Made by a program: the position numbers and the translations under genes
NCBI RefSeq assembly: GCF_964204645.1
Contig: NC_134027.1
Coordinates: 23,424,485-23,488,484 of the forward strand
Length of the DNA: 64,000 nucleotides
Reading direction: 5' to 3'
From: Tubulanus polymorphus
Taxonomy: Eukaryota; Nemertea; Palaeonemertea; Tubulaniformes; Tubulanidae
Part shown: positions 11,829 through 22,392 of the stretch, piece by piece
Position numbering within the stretch: the first letter of the stretch is position 1
Layout: each line of letters starts with the position of its first letter
Notes under the pieces: model-generated
The model's input: only the letters and a program-made list of their open reading frames with translations
What the model was told of the DNA's origin: nothing
The model's database searches: none

Positions 11829-12638
11829 AGTAAATACCACAGGGGTTTGGCGATGGGCTTGGATTTTATTTCCGGGTTGTTGATAATCTCGCGAGAATGG
11901 CGCTAAATATGAACTGCGAATAAAATCAAAATATCACGGAAATACCTTGTGTTTATATTGTTTATTTATCCGCTATAAAGTTTTGATAAACAATTGGTTG
12001 TTAAGAATCATTATCAGACGGTCGTCACGCTTTACTATATAAAATCACAAGGGATGAAACGCCAGGCCTCCGCTGTACTTAAATTTTCAGCCAGAAAGTT
12101 GGGACAGTCACGTGACATTCTGATGACGTCATCGCATTTAAAACTTCAACACGAAAAGTTAACATATTCACAGACCGATATCAATTGTCAGATTATGATT
12201 CATATGAAATAAATAACTTATAAAGAATAAATTATGATGAAATATATAATTCATAGTCAAAAAATGCATTTGAATGTAAGTTATTCTCAAACATTTTTCG
12301 TATCATAGTTTCCATCTTATATGCTTCAGGTTCGCGTTCAGTCAAATAAGAAGCGTTAAGTCACGTGACTGTCCCAACTTTCTGGCTGGCACGACTTGAA
12401 CTGCGTTTCATCCCTTGTGATTTTATATAGTAAAGCGTGACGACCGATTGATAATGATCCTTAACGACCAATTGTTTATCAGAACTTTATAGCGGATAAA
12501 TAAACAATATAAACACAAGGTATTTCCGTGATATTTTGAATTTATTCGCAGTTCATATTTAGCACCATTCTCGCGAAATTATCAACAACCCGGAAATAAA
12601 ATCCAAGCCCATCGCCAAACCCCTGTGGTAAATACTTT
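11829..12638. mobile_element. Large foldback element with ~285-bp inverted arms
   Basis: Left arm 11829-12117 and right arm 12360-12638 are near-perfect reverse complements. Landmarks are ACAGGGGTTTGGCGATGGGC versus GCCCATCGCCAAACCCCTGT at the ends, and GTTGGGACAGTCACGTGAC versus GTCACGTGACTGTCCCAAC at the inner borders. A loop of about 240 bp separates them. No transposase is encoded. The outer ends also read AAGTAAATACC / GGTAAATACTTT. Confidence 0.8.
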
Positions 12639-13028
12639 GCCGTTTATGGTTAAATATCCACTTTGAATTAACTTCGGAATCGCATCGATGGATCACTTTC
12701 CACGTCAAATCTTGATCCGTAGATGCGATTTCAAAGTTGATTTCATTTTGAAGGAGGACAAGGAATGCATTCTATTTTCAGGCCTACCATCTTAGATAGA
12801 GGCCCTACTCTGGTAGACTACTTTAGATGCCCGCCCTCTTGAGCTTGATGAGTAACGCCGACAGCAAGCAATTCTGGCTTTTTCGTTAGCGGGGGATAGA
12901 GGGTTAACTGCACTTAGAGCCGCCGTTTGAAGGCTTAAGTCAACGGAGCCTTTATCACTTCCTCAGACTGCTCAGAGAGATGGTTCCTGTCAATGGTCCT
13001 CCTCTAGTCCTATCCCCTTCTAGTCTAC
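12639..13028. other. Spacer between two foldback elements
   Basis: No gene or clear repeat recognised in this stretch. Confidence 0.35.
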
Positions 13029-13530
13029 TAATGTCTATTTCAACCTGACTTGAGAGCATTCCGGGTGGCCTAGCTCGCTAATTTTTGGTTGTACATACCT
13101 GACAAAGGTCTTAATAAGACCAGAAAGGACAGGCAGTCGACCTAAATCATCATTTTTTAATCCATTCGAAACTGTATTGAAGGATATCCAAAAAGTCTTC
13201 ACTGAAAGGGGTTAAATGAAGAGAATTGACTCCATGATTTGAAAGTTTAACAATATGTTTCCATGCCTACGTATCAAATTTCAGTTGGTAGGCATGGAGA
13301 CATATTGTTAAACTTTCAAATCATGGAGTCTCTTTTCTCTCAGGAACCCCTCTCAATGCAGATTATTTTGGATATCTTTCAAAATAGTTTAAAGTGGATT
13401 ACAAAATGATATTTTAGATCAGCTGCCAATGCATTCTGGTCCTAATAAGACTTTTATCAGGTATGTACTACCAAAACTGACTGAGCTAGGCCACCAGGAA
13501 TGCTCTCAAGTCAGGTTGAAATAGACATTA
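13029..13530. mobile_element. Second foldback element, ~245-bp arms
   Basis: The ends TAATGTCTATTTCAACCTGA and TCAGGTTGAAATAGACATTA are exact complements. Pairing continues with mismatches to the centre at about 13280, where CCATGCCTAC and GTAGGCATGG flank a short loop. It is unrelated in sequence to 11829-12638. Confidence 0.75.
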
Positions 13531-14450
13531 GGCCTAGCAGCGTTTAAATCCATAATTTCGTAAATAATCAGTTGATGTGTGTATATGATGCATCAATTCA
13601 TGCAGTAGGATTTAACATTCAGAATCGAACTATGAAATTCATATAAACATGTTTTTGTTTTCATCTATCAGCGATTGTTTACCGAGAATACGCTTGCATA
13701 ATGCTAAAAAAAGGCTTCCGCGTTACACCGGCCTGTGCTGAGTAAATTGCTGATAAATGAAAACAAAAGCAACTTTAATCTAATTAAGGAAAATTGTTTG
13801 TTCATTTCCGATTAAGGTTAGACTTGGGAAACCAAACTCTGAATGACGTAAAACAAAATGGAATGCCCCTTCTTGATTGTAAGATCAGCTCTTATTATAG
13901 TGGATACGTTTTTATTTTTTCAGCTAGAGACCACTACAAAAAATTTGGACCAATTTTGAAAATTGGTCATACCATTCACTGACGAATTAGAGAATTTCCA
14001 GCGGCTTTATAAAAAACGCACCGACGTCAATGAGGACAAATTTGTTCGGAAAAATTGCGTAGAAATTTGGAAATGAAACGCGCAAAATGATGAGGAGGAT
14101 TGTGTAGGAAGAATTGCAACAAGGATGCAAGAAATATCTTTGGAAATGATAAAAATGGAAAGTCATCGGATGTCATCGCATATTTTAGGCGAAATTTAGG
14201 CGATTCATATTACCATCGAAGAGAGAAACGGCGTAGGCCCTAAGCGAAATTTAGGCGATTTATATTGTTAGTGAAACAGGGAAAAAATTTAGACGAATTA
14301 TGTGACCAGCCAGACGAGAAGAGAAATAACGACGGACAAGATTTCTACAATTCATAGTACTAGCGGAGAGACGGTCGATTTTAGGCGAGATTTAGGCGAT
14401 TATTCTAGCGTTCTCGATGCCGGTTCGAAATACGGACTATTAACGAGAGA
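13531..14450. other. Upstream region of the PORCN gene
   Basis: AT-rich DNA grading into a more purine-rich stretch. From about 14180 to 14400 there is a recurring AAATTTAGGCGATT motif (four or more times), probably 5' UTR or promoter of the gene starting at 14451. No TATA box can be assigned with confidence. Confidence 0.4.
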
Positions 14451-15881
14451 ATGGATCACCACGAGGATTTAAGCGATCTCTACGGCGGCGCCGACGACGA
14501 CGCAGGCGCCGACGAGATATCGATATACACGCGCATCTCGCTTCCCGAACTCGTCGACAAGTGCATCTTACCGACGCTGCAGCAGGCGTCGACGCACATC
14601 GTTCCGAGCGTCGTTTTGGCGACGTTGTGCAAGTTCATCAGCCACACGGTCGGCGAGGGTTTCGAGGTGACCGGTTTGTCGTTCCTGCCGCGTCAGATGA
14701 TCCACCTGACGTCGGCGTTCATGGGCGCGTTGCTGCTGCATCTGTTCTTCCAGGAGCAGATCGTGTTCGTCGCGACGCTCGCCGCGTTGTCGTATCTCGT
14801 GTTGTTGACGACGAAGTCGGCGATGCCGCGTTACTGCGGCACGGCGACCGCCGCCGCCGTCGTCGCGTTTCTGCTCGTCTGCGAGTTGTTCGTCGTTTCG
14901 AGCGCCGACTGGCACCGGATCCGCGGCGCGCAGATGATCCTCGCGATGAAAGTCATCTCGATCGGTTTCGACGTCGATCGCGGCGTGCTGATCAAAGTTC
15001 CCGGCATTTCCGAGTTCGTCGGCTATGCGTTCAACGTCGGCACGGTGATATTCGGTCCGTGGATCAGTTTCCTCGATTACATGACGATTCTGCAGCTGCG
15101 CGAGCGTAAAATGTCGTTCTACTGGATTTTCAAAATGATTCGAAGTTTCGTCGCGTCGATGCTGTGCATCATCACGTCGACGTGCGTCGTTCACTGGGTG
15201 ATCATCGAAGGCTCGTGGAAGTGGTTGATCGCGTTTCGCGACGCGCAATCGTTCCGTTTCAGCCACTACTTCGTCAGCTACCTGTCCGAGTTGACGATCA
15301 CGAGCGTCGGGCTCGGCGCGATGCGCTCGTCGAACGGCGACGTCAAGTGGGACTTCTCGGTCGCGCGGCCGACCGAGATCGAGTTCCCGCGCAGTCTCGT
15401 CGAGGTCGTCACGAACTGGAACGTGCCGATGCACCACTGGCTGAAGACGTACGTGTTCAAGACGGCGCGCGCGCTCGGTACGTTCGTCGCCGTTCTGCTG
15501 ACGTACGCGGCGAGCGCGATCCTGCACGGACTCAACTTCCAGCTCGGCGCCGTCTTGCTGTCGCTCGGGTTCTACTCGTACGTCGAGTACGTGTTGCGCG
15601 CGCGGCTGTCGACGATATTCAGCGCGTGCGTCGGCGCCAAGCGGTGTCGCGGCGATTGCGCGCACGACTACAAATCGAATTCGCCGTACGTGATATTTAC
15701 GAACGCGATGTTCGGTTGTTTGTCGGTGTTTCACCTGGCGTACCTCGGGCTGATGTTCGACAGCAGCTCTCAACAGGAGAAGGGCTACACGATGTCGCAC
15801 ACGTTGAGTAAATGGTCGGAATTAAACTACGCCAGTCACTGGGTGGCGCTTGTGTCATACGTGTTCTATTTGCTCGTATGA
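14451..15881 (+). CDS. PORCN: Protein-serine O-palmitoleoyltransferase porcupine (MBOAT), intronless
   Basis: A complete 476-aa reading frame (human PORCN is about 461 aa) with multiple hydrophobic segments. The conserved MBOAT core is clear: RGAQMILAMKVISIGFD in the middle, NWNVPMHHWLKTYVF with its invariant Asn region, then ILHGLNFQLGAVLLSLGFYS with the catalytic His in LHG. The end matches family sequence: FHLAYLGLMF and KWSELNYASHWV. Porcupine attaches palmitoleate to a conserved Wnt serine in the ER membrane, a step required for Wnt secretion and receptor binding. The start is the first ATG (ACGAGAGAATGG) followed by an acidic cytosolic N-terminus. The coding region is markedly richer in G and C (CG-rich third positions) than its flanks and has no intron, unlike the many-exon vertebrate gene; a retrogene or lineage-wide intron loss is possible. 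The frame is intact, so it is probably functional. Confidence 0.95.
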   Translation: MDHHEDLSDLYGGADDDAGADEISIYTRISLPELVDKCILPTLQQASTHIVPSVVLATLCKFISHTVGEGFEVTGLSFLPRQMIHLTSAFMGALLLHLFFQEQIVFVATLAALSYLVLLTTKSAMPRYCGTATAAAVVAFLLVCELFVVSSADWHRIRGAQMILAMKVISIGFDVDRGVLIKVPGISEFVGYAFNVGTVIFGPWISFLDYMTILQLRERKMSFYWIFKMIRSFVASMLCIITSTCVVHWVIIEGSWKWLIAFRDAQSFRFSHYFVSYLSELTITSVGLGAMRSSNGDVKWDFSVARPTEIEFPRSLVEVVTNWNVPMHHWLKTYVFKTARALGTFVAVLLTYAASAILHGLNFQLGAVLLSLGFYSYVEYVLRARLSTIFSACVGAKRCRGDCAHDYKSNSPYVIFTNAMFGCLSVFHLAYLGLMFDSSSQQEKGYTMSHTLSKWSELNYASHWVALVSYVFYLLV

Positions 15882-15989
15882 AACCGGCTTTTCTAGTTTC
15901 ATAATCAATTTAGCGATAAATGATATATACGGTATATAAACGGTAGACTCGGCTCAAGTCAGATCCGATCCACTCGCAGATGACTGTTT

Positions 15990-16470
15990 TTTTCAGAGAT
16001 TACTGTTTAACTCATCGACATAAGTAACTTTTTTACTCGGAGATACCCATCTCAGCAGAGGAAACCGCTTTACTCAGAGATAACCGTTTAACTCAATGAG
16101 AACTGCTTAACTCAGAGATAACCATTTAACTCGGAGATAGCCGCTTGTCGTTAACTCTTGAGCTAACTGTTTAACTCAGAGATAACCGTTTAACTCAGAC
16201 ATAGCCACTTGTCGTTAACTCTTGAGCTAACTGTTTAACTCAGAGATAACCGTTTAACTCAGACATAGCCACTTGTCGTTAACTCTTGAGCTAACCGTTT
16301 AACTCGGGGATAACTGCTTAACTCAGAGATAACCATTTAACTCGGAGATAGCCACTTGTCGTTAACTCTTGAGCTAACTGTTTAACTCGGAGATAACCTT
16401 TTAACTCTTGAAATAACTGCTTAACTCAGTGATCTGCGTAACTCTTGAGGTAACTGTTTAACTCGGGATA
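15990..16470. repeat. TTTAACTCAGAGATAACCG minisatellite
   Basis: Tandem modules of about 20 bp (TTTAACTCAGAGATAACCG and variants). In places these form a 64-bp higher-order unit that adds GACATAGCCACTTGTCGTT and AACTCTTGAGCTAACTG. It starts about 100 bp after the PORCN stop, so it may be transcribed in the 3' UTR. Confidence 0.85.
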
Positions 16471-17596
16471 TCTGTTTGGGATAAAGTTCCTCGGGCCAAA
16501 GAGATCAGACTTGAGCGGAGCCTATTGTTGTTGGTAATTTACCTCATCAGGTATCTTGACACTTAATGACATCACAGCTGAGCCTGTTTGGGTCAGTCTT
16601 AAGATAATCATTATGATTTCAGACTGGTCGCTGTTAATGATTCAAGCCCAGATGTTTGTAGGCATCAATCACGAGCCTGGAATCACCGCTGCAGAGATTT
16701 ACCCTTCTAGTGTGAATTCTTGATGAAATGTATTAATGTCTGGTGTTGGTTCTTCATTTTCAATCAAAAATGTCCGCATTTATCAGTTCTTACAGGATTT
16801 TCAACATCTATGTCAATAATATTGATAAGTGGCACTTATTTACTTTGAATGGGCCTACAATGCCTGTTCTAAGTTGGTTATGTGTACAGGGTATGGAAAA
16901 TTTATAATCCGGGAATGGGAAAGCTATGAAAAATGAAATTGGGTAACCCGTAAGAACTCTGCCCCGTTGAAATCCTGAACACAAAGTCTGGACAGTCAGG
17001 ACACATGAAGTCTGGACAATCATAATTTGGAAGAAAGTTAATGAATTATCGAATGTCTGAGAGGTGATGGGTGCAGGCTGCAGATTGATACCTGCATTGC
17101 AGGATTCAATTCCATAGTTGATGTCGGCCTTCAGAGATGATATGAGGTCATTTCAGATATTTTATCGCGAAGGCCAAATTTTTATCGAGAATTACGGAAA
17201 TCGAACTAGCATCCAGGACTTGTATTTTTATACAATTTGTACTTAAATCTTACAATTAAACCATATATCGATTAAAAACTGTTTTCTCGTGTTGTCAACG
17301 CGTGCATGCCTGAATGATAATGCGCGAGAAGCTAAATCAAAAATTCCGTAGTGTAGTCACTAGGACAGTTTTTTCTGAATAGGCCCAAGAGATCGATAGT
17401 CGAATATAACACTCAAATCCGTGTTTTAAACTGTAAAAGAATGAAGTAGTCCAGCAATATAATGTAATACGATAAAATTGATTAAAGTGGTATCATTTTG
17501 ATAAATTCTATCGTATGAAATTCTATTGTGGGACTTCTTCATTCATTTAAGAGATTGATAATTGTTGGATGCTGATTTTGTAGAGTTTTGAGTGCG
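16471..17596. other. Gene-free DNA downstream of PORCN
   Basis: No coding exon or structured repeat recognised. It could include 3' UTR. Confidence 0.35.
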
Positions 17597-17854
17597 GGGT
17601 CCGATCTAAGCACTTGTCCGATTGCCCGGGACAAGTATATTCTCATCAGGGCAAGTAGGTTATCATTCATTACTTGTCCCCCGGGCTAGTGAAATTTTAT
17701 GTCACAAAGCTTTTTTCCCACTCGATACGACAGATGATAGTGCCACCATTCGGACTGCCTGCGTAGGGCAAGTAGTTTTTGGGGGGGGGGCAAGTGAAAT
17801 TTCAGATATGCTTGCCCCCCCGGGCAAGTAGCTTTCATTCCTTAGATCGGACCC
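17597..17854. mobile_element. Foldback MITE with GGGTCCGATCTAAG termini
   Basis: Exact 14-bp terminal inverted repeats, GGGTCCGATCTAAG at 17597 and CTTAGATCGGACCC at 17841. Inside are repeated GGGCAAGTA / TACTTGTCCC and GCCCGGG motifs in both orientations. It is 258 bp long and no clear target duplication was found. Confidence 0.7.
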
Positions 17855-17950
17855 TGGAGTGTTTGAATTATTGTTAAGTTTTGCCAAACACATTGATAAA
17901 ATATGTAGTAAACCACCTTCCTTGATCCACCGCCAAAATGTTTAATTCCC

Positions 17951-18429
17951 CGGACCCAGTTCTACAGTTCCTTGTGAGTAGAGAGTTAAAGTTAGCTCAT
18001 TTTCAATGAGTTAACTCAAGGTCAGGTTTAACTCGGAACTGTGGAACTGGACCCTGAATGCTTACAAAAGTTTTGTCCACCATCGAGAATGATATAATTT
18101 GATTATCCGCCAAAGAGCCATTAGTCGCAGAGTTTTGACTGTATTTTAAACTCATTTTGCTGTATAAACACTGGGCGCGGTTTTATAGACTGGTATTAAC
18201 TTGAACCCCTGGGTCCAGTTCCACGGTTTCGATTTAAGATTTAACACTGGGTTAACTCGTTGAAAATGAACTAACTTTAACGCACAGTTAACTGTAACTC
18301 CCAACCGTGGAAGTCCTGGACCCGGTTCCACAGTTATGAGTTAAACTTAACTCTGAGTTAAAATCAGTTTATTTTCATTGAGTTAACCCGGGGTCAAATA
18401 TTAACTCACAACTGTGGAACTGGGTCCTG
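17951..18429. repeat. Cluster of three CCAGTTCCACAGTT palindromic elements
   Basis: Three adjacent units (about 17951-18055, 18211-18323, 18318-18429). Each starts like GGACCCAGTTCCACAGTT, ends like AACTGTGGAACTGGGTCC and has GAGTTAA-rich interiors. Single fragments of the family also occur near 30945, 43180, 43245, 46400, 46660, 51895, 57960 and 58070. Confidence 0.7.
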
Positions 18430-19370
18430 GGGGTTAGCTCTATTCATTTTACTAATGAGTTAGCACCCCGGGTTAGAAGTTGATACAAGTCTGTAAACCG
18501 GGCACAGGAAAAAGCTCCAATGATGAAAGATTGAATGAATGTTGTGCTGCTATATTGAACGATACCTGCGTTTTATGTTGAAAAAAACCACCAGAATCTC
18601 AGAGATATGACCCACATTTATTATCAGGATAAGAGAACATGAAAATTAGTCAAACTCGTTTGTGTCGTCATCTGATAAGACTTTGCGTTGCATCAGTTGT
18701 CTCGATTTGTATTTCCAATTCAGTATGGGCTATCGTTTGGATACCCATTAAGTTGGGTTAAAGAAAAATGATACCTTGTTTCTCCTGATGGACCATGTCA
18801 CTTTTGTTAACCGCAATGAAATTTGTAATGTGTTCATTTCTATATCTGCCGGGTCTGGTATGCTTAGCCTGATCGTGATTTTTCAGTTATGTAGAAGGAA
18901 GATAGGCAGAAAGGATGAACTTTGAAGCTCAGCAGAAATGAAAATCTTTTTTTTTAGCCTTGTCAAAACAATGATGATCTTGACTATGGCAACATTTAGT
19001 GAATTAGCCCAAGCTATTCCATGGAACTGCACTCGAGAGTCTAATCTGTACTCGCGTAAGAATGTGTTAGACTCGAGCGATATCCGATTTGGATGTTAGG
19101 GATCATTCATTTATTACGTACGCATAAAATTTGAAATTTTCAACTGTACGCAAAATCGGCCATTTTTTCATATACATTAAGCATTACAGTAGGCAATTGC
19201 CCTAACCCCTCCCCCCTCCCCTAATGCATACGTAATAAATGAATGACCCCTTATGTATTTCATAAATAGTGTCAGAAAATATTTCAAAAAACATCCGAGT
19301 TGAACGGTTATCCGACTTGGGGCGGAGTCTACTGTTCTATACCATATACAATACGGGAGACTCCTCATTA
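18430..19370. other. Gene-free intergenic DNA
   Basis: No exon recognised. An inverted pair ATTCATTTATTACGTACGCA / TACGTAATAAATGAATGACC spans about 19106-19250, probably another small foldback element. Confidence 0.4.
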
Positions 19371-19495
19371 CGGTCAAACCCGCTTTATTCGGATCAGCTT
19401 GATCCGGATTTTGATCTTTGTAGTCCATTTGTTCATTAAATGACTTTTAATCCGGTTTTCCCTTAAACAGGATGAATTTTGGGATTCTACTGTAG
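19371..19495. mobile_element. pogo/Tigger-like MITE (GTCAAACCCGCTTTATTCGG)
   Basis: The left end GTCAAACCCGCTTTATTCGG and the right end GGGATTCTACTGTAG resemble the ends at 56893-57068 and 20501-20620, which is the style of non-autonomous pogo/Tigger elements. Confidence 0.45.
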
Positions 19496-19989
19496 ATACC
19501 TACTCAAGTCGGTGCATTTTATGAAAATAATATTTCGAAAGCCTTTTATTTTCCCGATTCTCAGCTTATTGAAATGTTTAGTTGCAACGCTACGTAAGCA
19601 AGGCAGAATCTGTACTTATTTATGAATGGGCTGAACAGCAATAAATGATGCTAAGTTATACTTATTTTTTGACGGCTGCTCGGTATCGGACATCTCCAAC
19701 GCCGAGGTTTATGAATCGATTGTGATATTACAAAAGTGTGAAACGAAATGATTTTCATTTATATTGTGTGTGTGTGTAATGTTTTTCTTTAAGTAATGCA
19801 AATATTTACAAATAAACTACTTAAACTATTACGAAATATGGTTCGTGTTTATTTGTTGTTGTTCATCGACTTTCCTTCAAACTAGTGACAACGAGTCTCA
19901 AGAAAAATAGCGAAACATTGTCTTACTCATGCTATTTCATGGAAGAGGAGGGATGTGACAGGATCTTGCAAGGGAGGAATGTAACAGTC

Positions 19990-20265
19990 TTGTTGCCATC
20001 AGGTTCAAACCCCTGCGAGATGGTGACACTCTCCCCAAGCCACCGACCAAGTCCAAAATCTCAGCAAGGGGGAATTTGACGGTGTCATGATGCCATCAGG
20101 TTCGAATCTCTGAGGACGGAATCGAATGATCATCTCGCAAAGCCACCGACCAGGTCCAAATATCTGCAAGGGGAATGTGGCAGTCTTGTGATGCCATCAG
20201 GTTCAAATACCTATGAACGAGAGGAATGTGACTGTCTTTAATGCCGCCAGGTTCAAATCTCTACT
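19990..20265 (+). repeat. Degenerate tandem of tRNA-like B-box modules
   Basis: Four units carry TGCCATCAGGTTCAAAC or a close variant near 19994, 20090, 20189 and 20243, with CAAGCCACCGACCAAGTCC between some of them. The module matches the tRNA-like end of the foldback family at 4815-5032 and 43301-43627. Confidence 0.55.
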
Positions 20266-20500
20266 GACCGAGTACCTACTTAGGTTATGTAAGTTACCTG
20301 TAATGACAAATACCAAGATCTCGAATCAGAAATTTCTAAAGACTAAAATAAAAGCATTGACTTATTATAAATGAATATACATATATTGTTAATTTTTCCT
20401 GATCACAATTCTATATACAAAATGGAATAGATTAAAATTTAGCACTGCAAAATGAATATAGGCCTATAACCTAATAATAATCAACATAACTTATTCAAAT

Positions 20501-20620
20501 ACAGTAAATCCTGCTTAATCCAGATATTTTGGTGGGATCAAATCAATCCGGTTTATCAAAAATCCGAATCAAATTCTATGGATGGATTAGATCAAAATCC
20601 AGATTAAGCAGGTTTTATCG
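20501..20620. mobile_element. pogo/Tigger-like MITE (CAGTAAATCCTGCTTAATCC)
   Basis: The ends ACAGTAAATCCTGCTTAATC and GATTAAGCAGGTTTTATCG are inverted repeats about 120 bp apart. The interior contains AATCCGGTTTATC-like imperfect pairing. Confidence 0.5.
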
Positions 20621-22392
20621 TAACGTAATTAGATGTCAATGGAATCACCTAAATGAGTAAAGAAAACAACCAATTACATTTCAGTAAATTTGCATGTACA
20701 AAATATGAACATTTTTGACGGAATATTTTCGATGGACGGAACTAAAATCCCACCACGCAATGGCATTGCAACACGGTCAATATTGTAACATGGGTTAGAT
20801 TGATGAACGCTGGAATTCTCGCACTTTTTTACATCTTCAAGTTTTTACACATTTTTTTCACATCAAAATATCACGATTTTCACGAAATCTTGTCACGATT
20901 TGTCACGTCGAGGTACAATACCTGCGTATCAATAAGGATTTCTGATGCGCAGAAATGACACACTAAGGCAGGCCTACTGACTGAACTACTGAAACAGAAA
21001 CTCCGAATTGAGAATATCAGACAGGAATCACAAGCTAGCAAAGGCAATTCTGTGCTCCATGGTCTACGGCATAAAGAAGGCATCAAAATGTTTTCATAGG
21101 TCTCACTTTTTTCCATATATGTTTTCAAAATTCTTTAGGTAGGCATCCATTTCCACATCAATCTAACAGGCATATCCAGGCCATACCACTACCCTTCCTA
21201 CTGATGACACAGTAGACTTCACCTTACTGCGTACAGTTTTACTATGGCTTTAAATTTTTTCTAAAATTCAACGACTTGGAACAGCTCTCCATTTTGACTC
21301 GTACCAAGTAACGAGGAGTCTACTGTATGAAACTTTCGCAATGAACCCTTTATACTTCACCAGAAGTCAGTCCAAAAGTGTAATCAAACCTAAACAGTGG
21401 TAAATACCGGGTAGTTTTGTAGAACCAAAACTGTTTCTTACACTGGTCTTAAAACTAAGTTTGGCGCAACTTAAGTAGATCCTGAATAAAAATAGCAGTA
21501 CTATTTCTCGTTCAGAGACCAGGAAGGTTTCGTAACAATTGCGGAATAGCACAATCTGTAAACCCGCTAGAAGCGGCAGAGTTTGCAATCCGGAATTGCT
21601 AGTCTTAAACTGGAATACGTCCAATCAATAACTCACATACATAGTTTCCTGTCATAACAGAATTTGATATTAGCTTCAACATGGCACAACATAATATCAC
21701 ATGGTTTTATCAAACGCCAGACATTTTGATGTGATACCAGTTTTTTTCTTATCGATATTGTATAATCTATTGCAAGGTTTATGATTCATACAAAAAAGCA
21801 GAAATCCGCACAACACCTATCCTATTAGTAAAACACGTCTAGAATTCATATTCTTGATGCACCGAACAAACGACGTACTCTTATTAAAAGACTATTCATT
21901 CCTGGACAGCAGTTCAGTAGTCTCAGTGCTGAAGTCGTATCTTTTAAAAAATCTTCCGACTTAAGAGACCGATATCCGAGTCGATCGGATCTGACTTGAG
22001 CCGAGCCTACTGTACGGCACAGCCTAGAAGTGACATAACTCACAACGCCTTCGTTCGGATAGCAGCTCCCTTCTTTTCGAGTGCAACTTCTTGTATTTGG
22101 ATGACTACGCGGTAAAATACAGGTACAAACATTATAAACGCCTAGTAGGAGCGTTCGAAGTTTCGTTGCACCCATAAGCGTGCAGCGAAACGCGTAATTC
22201 TGAAACGCATATTTGTCTCTAACGAACGAGTGTCGAACACGTTCGAAACTAAACGAAAACGAATTACAGAACGCGGTTTGAACGATATGCGACTAAACGC
22301 AAACGGAGTTGAATTTCTTCTAGGCTGTGTACCGTACGTAGTTCATTAAGGACCATGTACTTTCAGACACACACAAGATACTCCGTAAAATC
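20621..22392. other. Gene-free region downstream of NEK11
   Basis: No exon recognised on either strand. The part adjacent to 22393 would be the 3' UTR of the minus-strand kinase gene, but no clear AATAAA was identified on that strand. Confidence 0.35.

Noticed and set aside
14568-15800. A 410-codon minus-strand frame and two long plus-strand frames overlapping PORCN
   Set aside because: They are shadows created by the GC-rich, stop-poor codon use of PORCN. Their products are Arg/Asp-rich with no domain.
17622-17893. Two small reading frames on opposite strands
   Set aside because: Both are inside the GGGTCCGATCTAAG foldback element and mirror its inverted repeats.
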